A stretch of 64,000 nt of DNA from Alphaproteobacteria bacterium (GTDB lineage: Bacteria; Pseudomonadota; Alphaproteobacteria; Micropepsales; Micropepsaceae), in contig JAGOBA010000017.1 in NCBI GenBank assembly GCA_017983635.1, forward strand, positions 1 through 64,000, written 5' to 3'. The stretch's first letter is position 1. Each line of letters opens with the position of its first letter. Positions 26,024-35,679 of this stretch are shown here, piece after piece. Under the pieces are notes generated by a model. The model was not told the origin of the DNA. It ran no database searches and worked only from the letters and a program-made list of their open reading frames with translations. Both the position numbers and the translations under genes were made by a program.

Positions 26024-27136
26024 ATGAGCGCCGCACGCGATATCATCCGCGACTTGAGTTTGGCGCAAGGCTTTGATGCCGTCGGCTTCGCGCCCGCTGA
26101 ACTTGGCGCGTCCGCGTCCGCGGGCCTGAAGGAGTTCCTTGCAGCCGGTCACCACGGTGATATGGGCTGGCTAGAAGCGCGCGCCAGCGAACGTTCGCAA
26201 CCACGCCAGCTTTGGACCGAGGCGAAGAGCGCGATCGTCCTCGGTCTTTCCTATGCGCCCGCCGCCGACCCGCTCTTGAACTTGGAAGAGAAGCAGCGCG
26301 CCACGATCTCCGTCTACGCGCAAGGCGACGACTATCACGACGTCATCAAGAAGCGCCTGAAGGCGATCGCCCGCGCGATCATCGAAAAACTCGGCGGCGA
26401 CATGAAAGTCTTCGTCGACACCGCGCCGCTCATGGAAAAGCCGCTCGCCGAAGCGGCCGGCATCGGCTGGCAAGGTAAGCACACGAACCTGGTCAGCCGC
26501 GAGCACGGCTCCTGGCTCTTCCTTGGTGTGATTCTCACGACCTTGGATCTGGGAAAGGGCGCGCCGGAGGCCGATCACTGCGGCACCTGCACCCGCTGCC
26601 TCGACGTCTGCCCGACGAATGCCTTCCCCGCGCCGCACAAGCTCGACGCCCGCCGCTGCATCTCCTACCTCACGATCGAGCACAAGGGTTCGATCCCGCG
26701 TGATCTGCGCCCGCTGATGGGCAACCGTATCTATGGCTGCGACGATTGCCTCGCCGTGTGTCCCTGGAACAAGTTCGCAACCGCCTCGCGCGAAGCCGCA
26801 TTTCACCCGCGCGCCGAACTGAAGTCGCCGCTGCTGGCCGAACTCGCCACGCTCGATGACGCAGCCTTCCGCGCCAAGTTCAAAGCCTCGCCAATCAAAC
26901 GGATCGGCCGCGACCGCTTCGTCCGCAACGTACTGATCGCGGTCGGAAACAGCGCCGACAGGGCATTGGCCGGCGCTGCGAAGCAATTGCTCACGGATCC
27001 ATCGCCCGTCGTGCGCGCCGCAGCCATATGGGCCTTTGCCCGGCTCGTGTCGCCTAACGCGCTCGTCGCCGAACGCAAGCAGCTTGAGAAGGGCGAGCAG
27101 GAGCCGTCCGTGCTGGACGAGTGGCGCGCTACTTAG
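26024..27136 (+). CDS. queG: Epoxyqueuosine reductase
   Basis: The ATG at 26024 follows GGGGAAGGG and gives 370 residues (MSAARDIIRDLSLAQGFDAV). Two 4Fe-4S motifs are clear: CGTCTRCLDVCP and CDDCLAVCPWNKFA. The cobalamin-binding N-terminal domain and a C-terminal HEAT-like region are present. QueG reduces epoxyqueuosine to queuosine in the wobble base of tRNAs for Tyr, His, Asn and Asp, using B12. Its stop overlaps that of the convergent TPR gene by 4 nt. Confidence 0.95.
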   Translation: MSAARDIIRDLSLAQGFDAVGFAPAELGASASAGLKEFLAAGHHGDMGWLEARASERSQPRQLWTEAKSAIVLGLSYAPAADPLLNLEEKQRATISVYAQGDDYHDVIKKRLKAIARAIIEKLGGDMKVFVDTAPLMEKPLAEAAGIGWQGKHTNLVSREHGSWLFLGVILTTLDLGKGAPEADHCGTCTRCLDVCPTNAFPAPHKLDARRCISYLTIEHKGSIPRDLRPLMGNRIYGCDDCLAVCPWNKFATASREAAFHPRAELKSPLLAELATLDDAAFRAKFKASPIKRIGRDRFVRNVLIAVGNSADRALAGAAKQLLTDPSPVVRAAAIWAFARLVSPNALVAERKQLEKGEQEPSVLDEWRAT

Positions 27137-27918
27137 TTGTTGTTGACGCGAATCTTGAGCTTGTCCTTGACGACCTCAAGCTTCTCAATCTCGCGCCGGG
27201 CGCTGCGCGCCGCGTCGGCGGCAGCATCGGCAACCTTGCGATCCGGATCGCCGGCGATTTCCAGCACGCGCAAGAAGTCCTTGCGCGCACCGGGCTTATC
27301 GTTGAGCGCCGCGCGCAACAACCCGCGCTCGACCAGCGCCTCCGGGTAGTTCGGATCGATGACCAGCGCCTGCGTCACGTCGCCCATCGCGCCTTGAAAG
27401 TTCCGTTGCGCGCGCCGCGCGCTCGCCCGCAGCACGAGCGCCTCAGGGTTGCCGGGCTCCGCCACCAGCGCGGCGGAAAGATCGGTCTCGGCGGCGGTCC
27501 ACTTCTTCAGCATCGCCGACGCACGCGCGCGATCGATCAGATAGACTGCCTCGCCCGACATCAGCGCGAGCGCCGCCGTGAACGATGACGTCGCGAGTTC
27601 CGGTTGTCCGGCAAGAATCCAAGCGTTGCCCGCTTGTCCAAGCAGTTCCGCTCGCATCTCAGCCCCACCCGCCGAACCCTTGCGCGCGAGCGCATCAAGT
27701 CGCCGTGCCGCCTCGTTGTATTGCTTCAAGTTGATGAGCGCGACCGCCGCGCAGTGTTGCGCACCGGGATCGTCGTCTTCCTTCAACCGAACCGTCGCCA
27801 TCTCGAACGCGTCATCGGCATGACGCGCTACCATCTTCAAGCACCCGTCGTAGTCGAAGGGCTCGTCGGTGGGAGCTGCAAGCGCGGCCGCAGCCGCCAA
27901 GATAAGGAACTTGACCAT
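27133..27918 (-). CDS. TPR-repeat protein with probable signal peptide
   Basis: The ATG at 27918 gives 261 residues. The first 15 (MVKFLILAAAAALAAP) look like a short signal peptide. At least four tetratricopeptide repeats follow (about 50-220), for example GNPEALVLRASARRAQRNFQ and NYPEALVERGLLRAALNDKP. TPR arrays mediate protein contacts; no partner is evident. The upstream extension to 28074 overlaps the divergent epimerase start and is unlikely. Confidence 0.78.
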   Translation of the reverse strand: MVKFLILAAAAALAAPTDEPFDYDGCLKMVARHADDAFEMATVRLKEDDDPGAQHCAAVALINLKQYNEAARRLDALARKGSAGGAEMRAELLGQAGNAWILAGQPELATSSFTAALALMSGEAVYLIDRARASAMLKKWTAAETDLSAALVAEPGNPEALVLRASARRAQRNFQGAMGDVTQALVIDPNYPEALVERGLLRAALNDKPGARKDFLRVLEIAGDPDRKVADAAADAARSARREIEKLEVVKDKLKIRVNNN

Positions 27919-27982
27919 AGGGCCAGACTTCGCAGACTCTGCGGCAAATTCAAGCCTTAAACTTCGGCAAGGTTGGCGGCGT

Positions 27983-28852
27983 GTGACGAACCGGCTGTTC
28001 TGCTTCGGATTGGGATTCAGCGCCGCGGCGCTAGCCCGCCGTCTGGCACCGAAGGGCTGGCGGATTGCCGGCACCGCACGATCGCGTGAACGCGTCCAGG
28101 CGCTAGGCGATCTTGGTTACGAAGGCTTCGCGTTCGCCGGCCCCCTGGCAAATCCCGCAGACACGCTGCGCGACACGACGCATATCTTGCTCAGCGTGCC
28201 ACCCGGTCCCGACGGCGACCCGGTTCTGAAACATCACGTCCACGATCTCTCCGCTCTGATCCCACGCATCAAGTGGGTCGGATACCTCTCCACGACTGGC
28301 GTCTACGGCGATCACCAAGGCGACTGGGTTGACGAGCAAACACCGGCCAATCCGGCGAGCGAACGCGGCAAACGCCGCTTGGTGGCCGAGCACGCCTGGG
28401 CCGCCTGGGGCACCGCAATGAGCGTGCCGGTCCAGGTCTTCCGCCTCGCAGGCATTTACGGCCCCGAACGCAATCAGCTCGCATCGTTGCGCGACGGCAC
28501 CGCGCGCCGCATCGTCAAGCAAGGCCAAGTCTTCTCGCGCATTCACGTCAACGACATCGCGCAAGTGTTGGAGGCATCGATCGCCCGCCCGCGTCCCGGC
28601 GCGATCTACAATGTCTGCGACGACGAACCCGCCCCGCCGCATGAAGTCATCGAGTACGCCGCAAAACTCCTTAACCGAGCCGCGCCGCCGCTCGAACGCT
28701 TCGAAGACGCGGCTCGCTCAATGTCCGAAATGGCGCTGAGCTTCTACGCCGAATCGAAGCGCGTCCGGAACGACCTCATTAAGCGCGAACTCGGTGTCGC
28801 CTTAACCTATTCGACCTACCGCGAGGGCTTGCGCGCCCTCCTGAAAGCATAG
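27983..28852 (+). CDS. NAD-dependent epimerase/dehydratase-like protein (YeeZ type)
   Basis: I choose GTG 27983, preceded by AAGG about 11 nt upstream, giving MTNRLFCFGLGFSAAALARRL at the Rossmann start and 289 residues. The dinucleotide motif is degenerate (GLGFSAAA). GVYGDHQGDWVDE and YNVCDDEP fit the extended-SDR YeeZ-like family. Substrate unknown. A GT4 gene starts 15 bp downstream on the same strand, so a role in nucleotide-sugar or glycan metabolism is plausible but unproven. Confidence 0.78.
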   Translation: MTNRLFCFGLGFSAAALARRLAPKGWRIAGTARSRERVQALGDLGYEGFAFAGPLANPADTLRDTTHILLSVPPGPDGDPVLKHHVHDLSALIPRIKWVGYLSTTGVYGDHQGDWVDEQTPANPASERGKRRLVAEHAWAAWGTAMSVPVQVFRLAGIYGPERNQLASLRDGTARRIVKQGQVFSRIHVNDIAQVLEASIARPRPGAIYNVCDDEPAPPHEVIEYAAKLLNRAAPPLERFEDAARSMSEMALSFYAESKRVRNDLIKRELGVALTYSTYREGLRALLKA

Positions 28853-28867
28853 AGACAATCGCCTGGC

Positions 28868-30022
28868 ATGACCTCATCGTCGCTCTCCGTCCTGCAAGTC
28901 ATCCCGGCGCTCGATGCCGGCGGGGCGGAGCGCACCGCGGTCGATGTAGCGCGCGCGGTCGTACAAACGGGCGGCAAAGCATGGGTCGCGACCAAGGGCG
29001 GCCGGCTTGCTGCAGAGGCCGAAGCGGCCGGCGCCAAGATTGTCAGCGGTGATTTCGACACCAAGAACCCGCTCAAGATTTGGAAGAACGCTGCCGTCCT
29101 CGCCGATGTCATTCGTCGCGAAGGCGTCGCGATCATTCACGCCCGCTCGCGCGCACCGGCATGGAGTGCCTACCTCGCAGCGCGGCGTACTAAAATCATC
29201 TACGTCGCGACCTATCATGGCATCTACAACGCGAAGGGCGCGTTGAAGCGTTACTACAACTCGATCATGGCTCGTGCTGACGCGGTAATCGCGAACTCGC
29301 GCTACACCGCCCACCATGTGCTCGAAGAGCACAAGATGGCGAAGGGCAAAGTGCGCGTCATCCCGCGCGGCATCGACATCGACGCCTTCACGCCCGAGAA
29401 AGTCACCGCCGAGCGCATTGAAGCCGTCCGCAAGCAGTGGGGGCTCAAAGCCGGCAAGCCCGTCATCGTGCTGCCGAACCGCCTCACCCGGTGGAAGGGA
29501 CAACTCGTCTTCGTCGAAGCGCTTGCGAAGCTCGCCGATCAAAACTTCGAAGCCGTCATGGTGGGCGACGCGCAGGAACGCGACGCCTATGTCGAAGAAC
29601 TGCGCAACGCCGTCGACCGCCTCGGCCTAACGCAACGCGTCCGCATCCCCGGTCATTGCTCGGACATGCCGGCCGCGATGATGGTGGCCGACGTCATTGT
29701 GGTCCCCTCGATCGAGCCCGAAGCCTTCGGCCGCGTTGCCGTCGAAGCACAAGCCATGGGCCGCGCCCTCGTCGCCTCCAACCTCGGCGCGCAAACCGAA
29801 ACGGTCGAAGACGGTGAGACCGGCTTCCTGTTCCCGCCGGGCGACACCGACGCGCTCGCCAAACAAATCACCCACGCCTTGGCCCTGAGCGCCGACGAAC
29901 GGACGAAGATGGCCGCCGCCGCCCGTGCCCGCGTACTCAAAGATTACACCGTCGACGCCATGTGCGCCGCGACACTCAACGTCTACCGCACGCTTATGTC
30001 AGCGCGTCCAAATAAAGCTTGA
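28868..30022 (+). CDS. Glycosyltransferase family 4
   Basis: The 384-residue GT-B enzyme starts MTSSSLSVLQVIPALDAGGAERT, the donor-independent N-domain with GGAE. The C-domain has VLPNRLTRWKGQ and the EX7E motif in EPEAFGRVAVEA, which binds the sugar nucleotide. It is likely to act on LPS core or another surface glycan at the inner membrane; the sugar is unknown. Its last 29 nt overlap the 3' end of the convergent GT4 gene. Confidence 0.88.
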   Translation: MTSSSLSVLQVIPALDAGGAERTAVDVARAVVQTGGKAWVATKGGRLAAEAEAAGAKIVSGDFDTKNPLKIWKNAAVLADVIRREGVAIIHARSRAPAWSAYLAARRTKIIYVATYHGIYNAKGALKRYYNSIMARADAVIANSRYTAHHVLEEHKMAKGKVRVIPRGIDIDAFTPEKVTAERIEAVRKQWGLKAGKPVIVLPNRLTRWKGQLVFVEALAKLADQNFEAVMVGDAQERDAYVEELRNAVDRLGLTQRVRIPGHCSDMPAAMMVADVIVVPSIEPEAFGRVAVEAQAMGRALVASNLGAQTETVEDGETGFLFPPGDTDALAKQITHALALSADERTKMAAAARARVLKDYTVDAMCAATLNVYRTLMSARPNKA

Positions 30023-31091
30023 TCGATTCGCTCCACTGCGCCGGCCCCCGCGCGCGTAGCTTCGCGCCGTCGCCGAGTCGCTGTTTGAGCTCGGCGTCAC
30101 CGAGCAACCGCAATAACTGACGCGTCACGTCGGCAGGATCGCGGCCATCGCAGAGCAATCCCGTCCGCTCGTCGAGCACCGCGTCGCCCGCACCGCCATC
30201 GCGGCCCGCGAGCGACGGCACGCCGTACCACGCGGCTTCGACGTAAACGAGACCGTAGCTCTCGACCGAGTTTCCCACTCGCCGCGTCGGCATCGCAAAG
30301 ACATCGGCGCTGGCGTAAAGCGCTGCCTTAGGCTCCCCATCGACTGGTCCGGTAAACAGCACCCGGCCACCGACACCAAGATCGAGCGCCAACCGCTCCA
30401 ACCGCGGGCGATCGTCGCCGGGTCCTGCCACCACATACACGGCATCCGGATGAGCCTTCAGCACCTCCGGCATCGCGCGGATCACCGTATCGACGCCCTT
30501 GCGCTCTTCAAGCCGCGCAACGGTGAGCAGCACGGGCTTCGATGAGTGCACAAACGTCCGTGCCAACGACAAAGCGCCCTGCGATGGCTCGATCTGCGGT
30601 GCGATCGGCGGATGCACCAAGCGGATGCGCGCTCGCCCGTCGCTGAGATACGGCGCAATAACATCCGCGGTATAAGCGGAGTTCACGATGACCGCGTGCG
30701 CACGCGCAATCGTTCGCTCAATGCGCGCTCGCTTCGACGCCGACGGCGCCACTGGAATCTCCGTTCCATGCACAAGTACCGCCATCGGCGCGGAGAGCGG
30801 TGGCAACAACTCGGCGCTCTTCCAAGAATCCGCGAACACGCCTGCAACCTTGCCTGCGCGCACCGCCGCCGTCACCGCCCGCGCCTTGAGCCAACGGCGC
30901 AGCGGACGCGGCCCGCCAAAGCGCCGAACCGGATAGGGCGTCGACCGCTCCGGCGCATCGCGCACATGGATACGATCCGCAAAGACCGACACCTCCCGTC
31001 CCTGCGCGCTCAAGGTGTCCGCAAGCCCCCCCATCAGCGCTTCGATCCCGCCGCGATCGGGCGGAAAACACTGTGTGGTGACAACGATCAT
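29994..31091 (-). CDS. Glycosyltransferase family 4
   Basis: The 365-residue GT-B enzyme begins MIVVTTQCFPPDRGGIEALM and has the C-domain motifs LTVARLEERKGVDTVI and NSVESYGLVYVEA (EX7E). It is only distantly similar to the convergent neighbour. Its ATG directly follows the GT2 stop codon (no gap), so the minus-strand operon is methyltransferase, GT2, GT4. The target is probably LPS core or a related glycan. Confidence 0.87.
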   Translation of the reverse strand: MIVVTTQCFPPDRGGIEALMGGLADTLSAQGREVSVFADRIHVRDAPERSTPYPVRRFGGPRPLRRWLKARAVTAAVRAGKVAGVFADSWKSAELLPPLSAPMAVLVHGTEIPVAPSASKRARIERTIARAHAVIVNSAYTADVIAPYLSDGRARIRLVHPPIAPQIEPSQGALSLARTFVHSSKPVLLTVARLEERKGVDTVIRAMPEVLKAHPDAVYVVAGPGDDRPRLERLALDLGVGGRVLFTGPVDGEPKAALYASADVFAMPTRRVGNSVESYGLVYVEAAWYGVPSLAGRDGGAGDAVLDERTGLLCDGRDPADVTRQLLRLLGDAELKQRLGDGAKLRARGPAQWSESIKLYLDALT

Positions 31092-31904
31092 CTAGCGCCG
31101 CCGTTCGTTCAGCCGCGCGGCACCGCGTTCGTCACCGAGTTGCGGATGGCGCTGTGCTTCCAACATCCGCGCGATCCGGATGAAGCGCGAGTAAGCGCCA
31201 ACGACCGCGGTCTCAAACCCGATCAACCCGCCGGTAAAGTGCCGCCGGACGAAGTAGTAGCGCATGAACGCGAACGGAAACTCGAACACGACCCGCACCG
31301 CCAGCTGCCACGTCGGTTTGCGTTTCGCGTGATCGGCGTTGTAGCGCATGCGCTCATCCGCCTTCTCGACCATTTCGTCGAACGTCCGCATCGAGAAGTG
31401 ATAGACCTCACCCCGCAGCGTCGCGACGCTCTGACCGGTGACGTCAACGGAATCGTGCAGCGTCGAGTCTTTAAACCGCACGCGCCGCCGATCATAGAGC
31501 CGCACCACCACGTGATCGTTCGCCCATAGTCGCGGCCGATCGTGCCCCGGATAGACATTGTTGATGCGCAGACGATAAGCCGCGAGCGGCGGCTCGCCGG
31601 TTGCGAACAACGCGCGGATTTCGTTCGCAAGCCCCGGCGAAATCACTTCATCTGCGTCGATGTTCAGCGCCCATTGGTTGCGGCACAGCCCTTCGGCAAA
31701 GCGCTTCTGCTGACCGAACCCCGGCCACTCGTTGAAGACGACCCGCGCTCCGGCTTTGGTAGCGGCGTCCTGCGTACCGTCCGTGCTCCCCGAATCGACG
31801 ACGATCACCTCGCCGACCAAGTCCTTCACAGCCGCGATCGTTCGCCCGATCCGGTCGGCCTCGTTCTTGGCTATGATGAAACAGGAGAGCGGCAGCGGTG
31901 GCAC
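31092..31904 (-). CDS. Glycosyltransferase family 2 (WaaE/KdtX-like)
   Basis: The start is GTG 31904, 5 nt after the upstream stop, giving MPPLPLSCFIIAKNEADRI and 270 residues; the longer frame to 32048 runs through the upstream gene. GT-A motifs are VVDSGSTDGT and NIDADEV (Asp83, Asp85 for metal). The length and SCFIIAKNEADRI start resemble LPS core beta-glucosyltransferases of the WaaE group. It probably adds a sugar to LPS core on the cytoplasmic face. Confidence 0.85.
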   Translation of the reverse strand: MPPLPLSCFIIAKNEADRIGRTIAAVKDLVGEVIVVDSGSTDGTQDAATKAGARVVFNEWPGFGQQKRFAEGLCRNQWALNIDADEVISPGLANEIRALFATGEPPLAAYRLRINNVYPGHDRPRLWANDHVVVRLYDRRRVRFKDSTLHDSVDVTGQSVATLRGEVYHFSMRTFDEMVEKADERMRYNADHAKRKPTWQLAVRVVFEFPFAFMRYYFVRRHFTGGLIGFETAVVGAYSRFIRIARMLEAQRHPQLGDERGAARLNERRR

Positions 31905-31909
31905 GGGAA

Positions 31910-32569
31910 TCAACCGGTCTTGCGCAACAGCACGCAGGTCATCTGATAGGGATAGACCAACCAGTAAAGCTTGCCCATCGACCGTTTCCATTTCTCCCAT
32001 CCGAGGAAAGGAAACGGTGCGCGAAAAATCTGCCGCGAAATGATCCACGGGCGCGCCTTCACGTGATCGCGATAAGACCCGGCATCGATGATGTCGCGCG
32101 CCACGACGACCGTCTCGTCGAACAGCGAGGCCGCTTCTTCGGGCGTCGGCCGGTACATCGTGTCGATTGGATCGCGGTGATAGGGATAGCTGTGCGGCAC
32201 GGTTACGATCGCAAACCCATCCGGCTGTACCAGGTCAAGGCACCGGTTCGCGAACGCGCGCGGGTCGAGCACATGCTCCAACACATTGCAGATCATGATC
32301 GAACGCGCGCCAACGGCCGCCAGCGTCTTGAACCCGTCATCTGTCGTGAGGTCGGCGGTGATATCGACACCCGGACCGGACTTTAGATCCGCATGCACGA
32401 TCTTCACCCCGCGCGCTTCCAGCGGTTTGATCAAGTTTGCCTCGATCCAGGGCTGCTTTTTGGTGCGGAACTCAAGCGTCGACGAACCGATGTTCAACAT
32501 CGGTGACAACGCTGCCGGGTCGACCCCGGCAAGCCTCGAGACGATCCAATCCGTCTCAGCCTTGTGCAT
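31910..32569 (-). CDS. Class I SAM-dependent methyltransferase
   Basis: The 219-residue protein has a SAM fold: LNIGSSTLEFR in place of the usual glycine loop, IVHADLKSGPGVDITAD, and ICNVLEHVLDP typical of the Methyltransf_11 group. It heads a minus-strand operon with GT2 and GT4 genes. Methylation of a glycan or of a glycosylation intermediate is the natural guess. The divergent gene is thrS. Confidence 0.75.
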   Translation of the reverse strand: MHKAETDWIVSRLAGVDPAALSPMLNIGSSTLEFRTKKQPWIEANLIKPLEARGVKIVHADLKSGPGVDITADLTTDDGFKTLAAVGARSIMICNVLEHVLDPRAFANRCLDLVQPDGFAIVTVPHSYPYHRDPIDTMYRPTPEEAASLFDETVVVARDIIDAGSYRDHVKARPWIISRQIFRAPFPFLGWEKWKRSMGKLYWLVYPYQMTCVLLRKTG

Positions 32570-32707
32570 GTATTCGACCCCTCCTGAGAGCCCACCCTAA
32601 GCGTCCGCCGCCGAAGTGGCACAGAGCCGCACGCATCGCAACCCGTGTTCCTTGACTAGTGCGCCCCTGGCCACCAATCTGCCGCGCTTTCCCGAACAAC
32701 CTTAACA

Positions 32708-34675
32708 ATGGAACACCGTATCGTGTCCGCACCCGTCAACGAAATCCGCATCACCTTGCCTGACGGCTCGGTGCGGACGACGGCGCGCGGGGCGACCGGT
32801 GCGGATGTCGCGGCCTCGATCGGCGCAGGTCTCGCCAAGGCCGCCCTTGCGGTCAAGGTCAACGGCGAGATGAAGGACCTCGACTGGCCGATCCAGGCCG
32901 ACGCCAAGGTCGAGATCATCACCCGCAAAAGCGAAGAGGCGCTGGACTTGATCCGCCACGACACCGCGCACCTTTTGGCGCAGGCCGTGCAGGCGCTCTA
33001 TCCCGGCACCCAGGTGACCATCGGTCCCAACATCGAGGACGGCTTCTACTACGACTTCGCCCGCAACGAGCCGTTTAGGCCCGAAGACCTGCCCCTGATC
33101 GAAGCGAAGATGAAGGAACTCGTGGCCGCCGATCTGCCAACCAAGCGCACGGCCTGGGATCGCGACAAAGCGGTCCAGCACTTCCTGTCGATAGGCGAGC
33201 AGTACAAGGCCGAACTGATCCGCGACTTTCCTGCGGGCGAAGAAGTGCGCGTCTACTATCACGGCGACTGGCACGACCTCTGCCGCGGCCCGCATTTGAT
33301 GTCGACGGGAAAGATCGGCACCGCGTTCAAGTTGACCAAGATCGCCGGCGCCTACTGGCGCGGCGATGCCAAAAACGCGCAGCTGCAACGCATCTATGGC
33401 ACCGCCTGGCGCGACGAAAAGGAGCTCGCCGCCTACCTCACCCGCATCGAGGAGGCCGAGAAGCGCGACCATCGCAAGATCGGCAAAGAGATGGACCTGT
33501 TCCACATACAGGAAGAAGCCGTTGGCCAGATCTTCTGGCACCCGAAGGGTTGGACGCTCTACCGCACACTCGAAAACTACGTCCGCCGTCAAGTCGAGCG
33601 CGCCGATTACCGCGAGGTCAAGACCCCACAACTGATGGACCGCAAGCTGTGGGAGGCTTCCGGTCACTGGGAGAACTATCGGGCGCACATGTTCATTGCC
33701 GAAGTCGACGAAGGCGACGACAAGGACAAGCGTATGCTGGCGGTCAAGCCGATGAACTGCCCCGGCCACGTGCAAATCTTCAAGCAAGGCCTGAAGAGCT
33801 ACCGCGATCTGCCACTTCGGATGGCGGAGTTCGGTTCGTGCCACCGCTACGAACCATCGGGTGCGCTTCACGGCATCATGCGCGTGCGCGCCTTTGTGCA
33901 AGACGACGCACATATTTTCTGCACCGAAGACCAGATCATCCCCGAGACCCACAGGTTCGTGGACCTGCTGTCGCGTGTCTACAAAGACCTGGGCTTCGAC
34001 GCCTTCACGACAAAACTATCGACGAGGCCCCAACAGCGTGCCGGCACCGACGAGCAATGGGATCGCGCCGAAGCCGCCCTCGAACTCGCCTGCCGTAAAA
34101 TCGACTTGCCCTATTCGCTGAACCCCGGCGAAGGCGCGTTCTATGGCCCCAAGCTTGAGTTCACACTGCGCGACGCTATCGGCCGCGACTGGCAATGCGG
34201 CACACTACAGGTCGACTACGTTCTGCCGGAGCGCCTAGACGCGGAGTACATCGCCGAGGACGGCAACCGCAAACGTCCCGTCATGCTGCATCGGGCGATC
34301 TTGGGTTCGCTCGAACGCTTTATCGGCGTCACGATCGAGCACTACGCCGGCAAGTTCCCGCTCTGGATGGCGCCAGTGCAAGCCGTTGTGGCGACGATTG
34401 TCTCGGACGCGGACGCCTACGCCAAAGAAGCAGTCGCAGCCCTCAAGCTCGGCGGCATCCGCGTCGAGACGGACCTGCGGAACGAAAAGATCAACTACAA
34501 GGTCCGCGAACACTCGCTGGCCAAGGTCCCCTACCTGTTGGTCGTCGGCCGCAAGGAAGCAGAAGAGCGCACCGTCTCGATCCGCCGCCTGGGCTCGGAG
34601 AAGCAGGAAACGATGGCTCTCGATGCCGTCATCAAACTGCTCCAGACCGAGTCGACCCCACCGGATATGGTCTAA
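32708..34675 (+). CDS. thrS: Threonyl-tRNA synthetase
   Basis: The 655-residue protein has an N-terminal TGS domain (about 10-70), the editing domain ([17 protein letters not shown]), a class II catalytic core ([27 protein letters not shown] with the zinc Cys, [10 protein letters not shown]) and a C-terminal anticodon-binding domain ending [20 protein letters not shown]. It charges tRNA-Thr and clears mis-charged Ser-tRNA. A tRNA-Thr(GGT) gene lies 10 kb away. No T-box-like leader is visible. infC follows about 294 bp downstream. Confidence 0.97.
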   Translation: MEHRIVSAPVNEIRITLPDGSVRTTARGATGADVAASIGAGLAKAALAVKVNGEMKDLDWPIQADAKVEIITRKSEEALDLIRHDTAHLLAQAVQALYPGTQVTIGPNIEDGFYYDFARNEPFRPEDLPLIEAKMKELVAADLPTKRTAWDRDKAVQHFLSIGEQYKAELIRDFPAGEEVRVYYHGDWHDLCRGPHLMSTGKIGTAFKLTKIAGAYWRGDAKNAQLQRIYGTAWRDEKELAAYLTRIEEAEKRDHRKIGKEMDLFHIQEEAVGQIFWHPKGWTLYRTLENYVRRQVERADYREVKTPQLMDRKLWEASGHWENYRAHMFIAEVDEGDDKDKRMLAVKPMNCPGHVQIFKQGLKSYRDLPLRMAEFGSCHRYEPSGALHGIMRVRAFVQDDAHIFCTEDQIIPETHRFVDLLSRVYKDLGFDAFTTKLSTRPQQRAGTDEQWDRAEAALELACRKIDLPYSLNPGEGAFYGPKLEFTLRDAIGRDWQCGTLQVDYVLPERLDAEYIAEDGNRKRPVMLHRAILGSLERFIGVTIEHYAGKFPLWMAPVQAVVATIVSDADAYAKEAVAALKLGGIRVETDLRNEKINYKVREHSLAKVPYLLVVGRKEAEERTVSIRRLGSEKQETMALDAVIKLLQTESTPPDMV

Positions 34676-34744
34676 AACACGAACGCCAGGGCGCCAAAGC
34701 GCTTGGCCTCAGGCATCTCATGTCCTATTCTGTAACAGCTTGGC

Positions 34745-34770
34745 GGCGCACCGGTGCAAACCGGCGCGCC
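34745..34770 (+). terminator. GC-rich hairpin between thrS and infC
   Basis: GGCGCACCGG (34745-34754) pairs with CCGGCGCGCC (34761-34770) with one A-C mismatch and a 6-nt loop TGCAAA. GTCTTTGCC follows, a weak T-tract. It could end the thrS transcript or structure the infC leader. The rest of the 294-bp gap has no gene that I can support; an infC promoter is probably there. Confidence 0.4.
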
Positions 34771-34955
34771 GTCTTTGCCGACCTAGGATGCGTCTTGCGG
34801 CGCGGACCAGGTCCCATCAGACCCGCCGGCCAGAGGGTGACGCTCAAGGGACAATGCGAAGGTGAAACCACCGTTGCAGGCAAACCGGGCGAAGCCGCTT
34901 CGGGTGCCGGCGCGGCGGGGCCTGTAACGCGTTGCCGGAGTCCTGGGCAAACCCA

Positions 34956-34972
34956 AAGGAGATGACCCAATC
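34956..34972 (+). promoter_or_regulatory. Shine-Dalgarno and ATC start codon of infC
   Basis: AAGGAG (34956-34961) lies 8 nt before the ATC at 34970-34972. No ATG, GTG or TTG in this frame occurs until TTG 35051, which would remove the conserved N-terminus. In known infC genes a rare start (AUU in E. coli) lets IF-3 reject its own initiation and so autoregulate; ATC here should act the same way. Confidence 0.8.
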
Positions 34973-35512
34973 GTTAGACGTCCCTACCAAGCCACAACGC
35001 CGCCCTCGAAAGACGGGCCGCGCATCAATGAGTTCATCAACGCCCACGAATTGTTGGTGATCGACGACGACGGCGGCAAACGCGGCGTGATGAGCAAATT
35101 CGATGCTCTCAAGCTCGCGCAATCCGAAGGTCTCGACCTGGTCGAGGTCGCGCCGATGGCCAAGCCCCCCGTCGCCAAGATCATGGACTTCGGCAAGTAC
35201 AAATACCAAGAACAGAAGAAAGCAGCCGAAGCGCGCAAACATCAAAAGATCATCGAGATCAAGGAGATCAAGCTCCGGCCGATGATCGACGATCACGATT
35301 ACGACGTGAAAATGCGCTCCATCAAACGCTTCTTCGAGGAAGGCGATAAGGTGAAGGTCACGTTGCGCTTCCGCGGCCGCGAGATGGCGCACATGGATAT
35401 CGGCATGGAGCTGCTTCAGAAGGTCAAGCGCGACGTCGAACCGATTGGCAAAGTCGAGCAAGAGCCCAAACTCGAAGGCCGTCAAATGGTCATGGTGATG
35501 GCGCCGAAATAA
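34970..35512 (+). CDS. infC: Translation initiation factor IF-3 (ATC start)
   Basis: Read from ATC the protein is 180 residues. The N-terminal segment [14 protein letters not shown] is followed by [20 protein letters not shown] and the two IF-3 domains: N-domain with [22 protein letters not shown], linker [17 protein letters not shown]-domain [22 protein letters not shown]-3 keeps 30S subunits apart from 50S and proofreads start codons. The rare start codon with strong Shine-Dalgarno implies self-regulation. rpmI and rplT, often next, are not here; a palindrome and a LuxR gene follow instead. Confidence 0.93.
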   Translation: MVRRPYQATTPPSKDGPRINEFINAHELLVIDDDGGKRGVMSKFDALKLAQSEGLDLVEVAPMAKPPVAKIMDFGKYKYQEQKKAAEARKHQKIIEIKEIKLRPMIDDHDYDVKMRSIKRFFEEGDKVKVTLRFRGREMAHMDIGMELLQKVKRDVEPIGKVEQEPKLEGRQMVMVMAPK

Positions 35513-35527
35513 GAGCGCCGTCGGGTG

Positions 35528-35582
35528 AGATTGTCCCAAGGCTGAACCCGGACTCGCATCTCCTGCGGTCCGGGTACAATCT
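35528..35582. repeat. Long interrupted palindrome after infC
   Basis: AGATTGT (35528-35534) pairs with ACAATCT (35576-35582). Inside, ACCCGGAC (35546-35553) pairs with GTCCGGGT (35568-35575), closed by CGCA/TGCG. This makes a long hairpin with one large asymmetric bulge. There is no T-run, so a REP-type element or Rho-independent-like stem loop at the infC end are both possible. Confidence 0.55.
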
Positions 35583-35679
35583 ACCGGAGAAATTCGGCAG
35601 CATCAGCGGGAAACCTGCCGCTTAGGTCAGCAGCCTCCACGGGCAGGTTCGCTTAGCTCTGACAACGGCGGGAGAAACA

